This document shows, piece after piece, positions 6,189 through 9,463 of a stretch of 9,463 nucleotides of DNA. The stretch comes from Candidatus Rhabdochlamydia sp. (GTDB lineage Bacteria > Chlamydiota > Chlamydiia > Chlamydiales > Rhabdochlamydiaceae), in assembly GCA_030043815.1 (NCBI GenBank), contig JASHWX010000099.1:1-9463 (forward strand), written 5' to 3'. Numbering within the stretch: the first letter of the stretch is position 1; each line of letters opens with the position of its first letter. The translations under genes and the position numbers were made by a program. The notes beneath the pieces are model-generated. The model searched no databases. It was given only the letters and a program-made list of their open reading frames with translations, and was not told where the DNA came from.

Positions 6189-7310
6189 ATGTCTAAACTC
6201 CCGACAGCACAAAATCCTCTTTTGCTCCGCTACCATCGCCTCATGGACGCTTTTGCCAAATCAGACGATGAACGTGATTTCTATCTCGATAAGGTAGAAG
6301 GGTTTATTATTTTCGTGGACTTAGACAAAGGGCAAAAAGAGCTCGAAGAGCTGGAGCAGGAATTGCATGCAAGCGCCCAGCGCTATTGCCTGATACCTAA
6401 AATGACCTTCTATGAAACAAAAAAATTCATGGAAGGATTTGTGAATGAAAAAGTTTACGATATCGACACCAAGGAAAAACTTCTCGATGTCATTCAGTCG
6501 AAAGAGGCCCGTGAGAATTTTCTCGAATTCATTTACGACCACCTGACCGAGCTTGAAAAATGGCAGCAGTATTACGTCGAGCGTTCCCGCATCCGCATCA
6601 TCGAGTGGCTGCGCTCGCAAAACATCCAATTCGTCTTTGAAGAAGATCTCGATCTCAATAAAAACATGATGGAGAAGATCAAACGCCACCTTTTCGACGC
6701 CAAAGTCCCTAAAGAAATTGCCTCTGTGCGCGAGACGCTATTGAGCAAAGCAAAGACTTACTATTCCAATGAAGCGCTGAATCCGCGGCCAAAACGGGGC
6801 CGTCCGCCGAAGCAAGTGGCGAAGGTCGAAGTGGAACCGCAAGTCAGCGTCGACATGTACACTACCGTCCCGCCCGTGTGCCGTCAATTCCTCTTCTTGC
6901 CGGAGATCACAAGCGCAGCCAGCGTCACGTTCTCTGCCAAGTTCGACACAGAAGCGCAGCTCCTCGCGAACTTGCGCGGCAGTGCGCGCGTCAAGATTGA
7001 CACCAAGCTGCAAGCGCTCTCTGAACGCCTTGAGTCATTGCGCACGCTTTCCAGCCGCCTTGCAGGGATGGAAGATGTCTCGGCCGGTGTCGAAGGGCGT
7101 TTGATCAAAGCTGTCAGCAAAAAACCGGAAGAAGTGGAAAAAGAAGCGCCTGTTGAAGCTCCGAAAAAACGGCGCATCATGGAAGTGGTCAAAGGATTCC
7201 TCCCTGGCGGCAAGAGAAAAGAAAAAGCGGCTAAGCCTGAAGTTCCCGAAGTAAAAAAGCCCGGTGTGAAAATGGTCACCCCGATCCAATCTAAAAAGAA
7301 GAAGAAGTAA
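6189..7310 (+). CDS. UPF0158-family protein with AT-hook-like, Lys-rich C-terminal extension
   Basis: This 373-residue protein has an N-terminal domain (about 10-155) resembling UPF0158, a family of unknown function: EGFIIFVDLDKG (37-48), RYCLIPKMTFYETKKFMEGF (65-84), then DTKEKLLDVIQSKEARENFL (93-112) and KWQQYYVERSRIRIIEWL (124-141). As I recall, C. trachomatis has a related UPF0158 protein. An AT-hook-like PKRGRPPK (201-208, RGRP core) follows, suggesting minor-groove DNA binding. Residues 250-310 are rich in leucine and charge, possibly a coiled coil. The tail (310-373) is strongly basic, with many KK/KR pairs and a terminal run of five lysines (369-373), and has the look of a nucleoid-type protein. 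AGGG sits 6 nt before the ATG; upstream promoter elements are poor (TTGAAT at 6135, TAAGCT at 6158). The E1 dehydrogenase starts 1 nt after the stop, so the two are co-translated. Function is unknown. Confidence 0.85.
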   Translation: MSKLPTAQNPLLLRYHRLMDAFAKSDDERDFYLDKVEGFIIFVDLDKGQKELEELEQELHASAQRYCLIPKMTFYETKKFMEGFVNEKVYDIDTKEKLLDVIQSKEARENFLEFIYDHLTELEKWQQYYVERSRIRIIEWLRSQNIQFVFEEDLDLNKNMMEKIKRHLFDAKVPKEIASVRETLLSKAKTYYSNEALNPRPKRGRPPKQVAKVEVEPQVSVDMYTTVPPVCRQFLFLPEITSAASVTFSAKFDTEAQLLANLRGSARVKIDTKLQALSERLESLRTLSSRLAGMEDVSAGVEGRLIKAVSKKPEEVEKEAPVEAPKKRRIMEVVKGFLPGGKRKEKAAKPEVPEVKKPGVKMVTPIQSKKKKK

Positions 7311-7311
7311 C

Positions 7312-9342
7312 ATGGAACTGGAGCTCCTTGAAACCGAAGTTTTAAGTGGAAAAGAAAAATGCCTCAAAGTGCTCGAGGCGATGTATTGGACCCGTTTTGC
7401 CGATGAAAAGATGCAAAAGCTGATCCGGCAGAATAAAGGGGGCACATTCCACTTAAGCGTCATCGGCCATGAAATGGTCGGCGCCGTGTGCGCTCTCTCC
7501 TTGATTCCAGGTAAAGATTGGGGCCTGCCGTACTACCGCGACCGCGCATTTGCCATCGGCCTTGGATGTTCGCTCCGCGATCTGATCGGCGCCTGCCTTG
7601 CGCGCGCCGTCCCGCATCACTCCGGCGGCCGCATGATGCCCGAGCATTTTTCCCATAAAGGCTTGCGCATTCCCTGCCAATCGAGCTGCGTCGGCTCTCA
7701 ATTTCTGCAAGCGGTCGGCGTCGCCAAAGCCGTACAGCTTGCCGGCAAAGACGATGTCGTCTATGTTTCTGCGGGCGATGGAGCGACCTCGCAGGGCGAT
7801 TTTCATGAAGCGATCAATTTTGCATGCCTACATCGATTAAGCGTCATTTTCGTCATCCAAGACAATGGATGGGCGATCTCCGTACCCGTCCGCGATCAAA
7901 CTGCAGGCGGCACCATTGTCAAAATGGCGCAAGGCTACGAAGGCCTGTCCGTCTTCGATGTCGACGGCTGCAATTACGAAGAACTTTCCCGCGCACTCTC
8001 TCAAGCTGTCGCCAAAGGGCGAGCCAAAGAAGGCCCAAGCCTTGTCGTCGCCAAAGTTCCGCGCATCGGCGCGCACAGCAGCAGCGATGATCCTTCGAAA
8101 TACAAAGATAAGCAATGCATCGATGAAGAGAAAAGCCGCGATCCGCTGCCGCGCTTTGAATCATGGCTCCTTGACATGGGACTCATCGCAAGCGAAGAGC
8201 TCGAGGCGATGAAAGCGCGCTGCTTGCATCAAGTCGAAACTGCCGCTATCGACGCAGAACAATTTCCGTTTCCTGACAAATCGACAGCTGCAACCGGTAT
8301 CTTTAAAGAAATCGATCAATCTTTTACCCCCTTTACAGAAGACGACTCATCCGAAAGCATTGTCATGATGGATGCGCTGAACCATGCCCTCGAAGAAGAA
8401 ATGAGAAGAGACCCCAATGTAATTGTATTTGGACAAGACGTCGCACATGGCAAAGGCGGAGTATTTGGCATCACGCGCCATCTCACAGATAAATTCGGCC
8501 CCGAGCGCTGCTTCAACTCTCCGCTCGCTGAGTCGAGCATCATCGGAATTGCCATGGGCATGTCGATGGCAGGAAGCAAACCTGTCGCGGAAATCCAATT
8601 TGCCGATTACATGTGGACAGGCGTCAATCAACTCTTCAACGAACTCGCAAGCTTATACTACCGCGCCAATGGAGAATGGAACTGCCCTGTTGTTCTCAGA
8701 ATGCCTTGTGGAGGCTATATTCAAGGCGGGCCCTATCACTCTCAGAGCATCGAGGCCTTCCTTTCCCATGCACCCGGCCTCAAAGTGGTCATCCCAAGCA
8801 ACGCCGCCGATGCAAAACGGCTCCTCAAAGCCGCGATCAGAGACCCCAACCCCGTCATTTTCCTCGAGCATAAAGCCCTCTACCGCCAACGCGTCTTTTG
8901 CGCGCGCAAAGAGCCCAAAGAGAACGAGCTCCAGCCCTTGGGAAAAGCCAAAGTCGTCCGTTCCGGCGATGATCTCACTGTCGTCTGCTGGGGGATGACG
9001 GTATTCATGGCAGCCCAAGTCGCAGAAACACTTTCCCAAGAAGGGATCTCCGTCGAAGTGATCGATTTAAGAACCATCATCCCCTTCGACGCCCAAACCG
9101 TCCTTCAGTCTGTCAAAAAAACAGGCAAACTCCTCGTCGCCCATGAGGCGGCAAGGACTTGCGGCTTCGGCGCAGAAGTCTCCGCCCGCGTCGTCGAAGA
9201 AGCCTTCCAATACCTCGACGCCCCCGTCATGCGCGTCACCGGCAAAGACTGCCCCGTGCCCTACTGCAAAGACCTCGAAGACGCCGTCCTCCCTCAGATT
9301 GCAGACCTAGAAAAGGCAATCCGCGAGCTCGCCAGTTTCTAA
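7312..9342 (+). CDS. Fused E1 alpha/beta 2-oxoacid dehydrogenase (branched-chain or pyruvate type)
   Basis: This 676-residue protein is a thiamine-diphosphate-dependent E1 component that decarboxylates a 2-oxoacid and passes the acyl group to the lipoyl arm of E2. Residues about 20-320 form the alpha part: YRDRAF (75-80), the ThDP/Mg motif GDG (155-157) through DN (184-185, Asn185 the expected metal ligand), and the RIGAHSSSDDPSKYK loop (251-265). Residues about 348-676 form the beta part: FGQDVAHGKGGVFG (373-386), PLAESSIIGIAMGM (404-417, Glu407 the cofactor-activating Glu), GGPYHSQSIEAF (472-483, His476) and a transketolase C-terminal domain from about 540. Joining is in frame without stop or frameshift. 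Chlamydiae are known to carry such a fusion besides split pdhAB. Pyruvate versus branched-chain substrate cannot be settled. No E2 or E3 gene is in view. It follows the UPF0158 gene by 1 nt with only a purine-rich AAGAAGAAG as ribosome-binding site. Confidence 0.95.
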   Translation: MELELLETEVLSGKEKCLKVLEAMYWTRFADEKMQKLIRQNKGGTFHLSVIGHEMVGAVCALSLIPGKDWGLPYYRDRAFAIGLGCSLRDLIGACLARAVPHHSGGRMMPEHFSHKGLRIPCQSSCVGSQFLQAVGVAKAVQLAGKDDVVYVSAGDGATSQGDFHEAINFACLHRLSVIFVIQDNGWAISVPVRDQTAGGTIVKMAQGYEGLSVFDVDGCNYEELSRALSQAVAKGRAKEGPSLVVAKVPRIGAHSSSDDPSKYKDKQCIDEEKSRDPLPRFESWLLDMGLIASEELEAMKARCLHQVETAAIDAEQFPFPDKSTAATGIFKEIDQSFTPFTEDDSSESIVMMDALNHALEEEMRRDPNVIVFGQDVAHGKGGVFGITRHLTDKFGPERCFNSPLAESSIIGIAMGMSMAGSKPVAEIQFADYMWTGVNQLFNELASLYYRANGEWNCPVVLRMPCGGYIQGGPYHSQSIEAFLSHAPGLKVVIPSNAADAKRLLKAAIRDPNPVIFLEHKALYRQRVFCARKEPKENELQPLGKAKVVRSGDDLTVVCWGMTVFMAAQVAETLSQEGISVEVIDLRTIIPFDAQTVLQSVKKTGKLLVAHEAARTCGFGAEVSARVVEEAFQYLDAPVMRVTGKDCPVPYCKDLEDAVLPQIADLEKAIRELASF

Positions 9343-9463
9343 GGCGTCATTTCTTTTGCAGCTGCTTTGATAGCTTTGCAATGCTGTTCAGTTGTAGCAG
9401 TGAATCCATTTTGATTGTGGAATGCAAATTCAGCTGATCTCCAAATCGGTGAATAGGATTTAT
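9339..9463 (-). CDS. Possible C-terminal end of a convergent gene (partial, hypothetical)
   Basis: The minus strand is open from the window edge down to a TAG at 9341-9339, giving 40 residues with balanced composition, containing RSAEFAFHNQNGF and TTEQHCKAIKAAAKEMTP. Its stop would overlap the E1 stop tail to tail. I recognise no family. A second minus-strand frame is also open over most of this stretch, so a chance reading is quite possible. No intrinsic terminator is visible between the two genes. The remaining 120 bases after the E1 stop are less GC-rich than the E1 gene and show nothing else. Confidence 0.3.
   Translation of the reverse strand, partial: KSYSPIWRSAEFAFHNQNGFTATTEQHCKAIKAAAKEMTP

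Noticed and set aside
7864..7869. Asp-Asn instead of Asn-Asn at the end of the E1 thiamine-diphosphate motif, suggesting an inactive enzyme
   Set aside because: The expected Mg2+ ligand is the second residue, which is still Asn (residue 185). The GDG, Glu407 and His476 are also present, so there is no reason to call it inactive.
8423..8998. 191-codon plus-strand frame inside the E1 gene
   Set aside because: Out-of-frame reading across the conserved E1 beta core. Ser/Ala/Pro-rich composition is typical of a shadow frame.

Overview
This window looks like the chromosome of a member of the Chlamydiae, probably an amoeba-associated (Parachlamydiales-type) lineage. That is an inference. It rests on a serS neighbourhood next to a P1B-type metal ATPase and a VIT-family protein (as I recall, serS and a zntA-like ATPase are also close neighbours in Chlamydia trachomatis), a fused E1 alpha/beta 2-oxoacid dehydrogenase of the kind known in chlamydiae, and a UPF0158-type protein. 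Most of the window is about 50-60% GC by hand counts of sample lines, which is high for the group. No tRNA, rRNA, CRISPR array or complete insertion sequence was found.

Left part (1-3661, minus strand): a tight operon reading right to left, serS, then an M18 aminopeptidase, then a VIT1/CCC1-like metal transporter, then a P1B-type ATPase cut by the window edge. Junctions are 8 nt, 1 nt and a 4-nt ATGA overlap. A good sigma70-like promoter (TTGACT, 17 nt, TATAGT) sits just upstream of serS. Two of the four products are probable transition-metal transporters, and the aminopeptidase is a metalloenzyme.

Middle (3663-4716): a clearly AT-richer island (about 38-40% GC) with two directly abutting minus-strand genes. 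The first encodes a Panacea-domain (DUF4065, SocA-like) protein, the second a small protein of a family I cannot name. Gene order, spacing, composition and the promiscuous antitoxin role of Panacea proteins suggest a horizontally acquired toxin-antitoxin module. Its upstream region also holds a near-consensus promoter firing the other way into an MFS exporter gene (4717-5940).

Right part (5941-9463, plus strand): after the MFS gene lies a 163-bp almost complete palindrome (5955-6117) flanked by a 4-bp ATTT repeat, a strong candidate for a MITE-like foldback element. Then come a UPF0158-family protein with a lysine-rich, AT-hook-bearing tail and, 1 nt later, the fused E1 alpha/beta dehydrogenase. 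The last 120 bases hold only a possible convergent partial gene on the minus strand.

The most unusual items are the Panacea pair with its unrecognised putative toxin, the foldback element, and the pairing of a possible DNA-binding UPF0158 protein with a central-metabolism enzyme.
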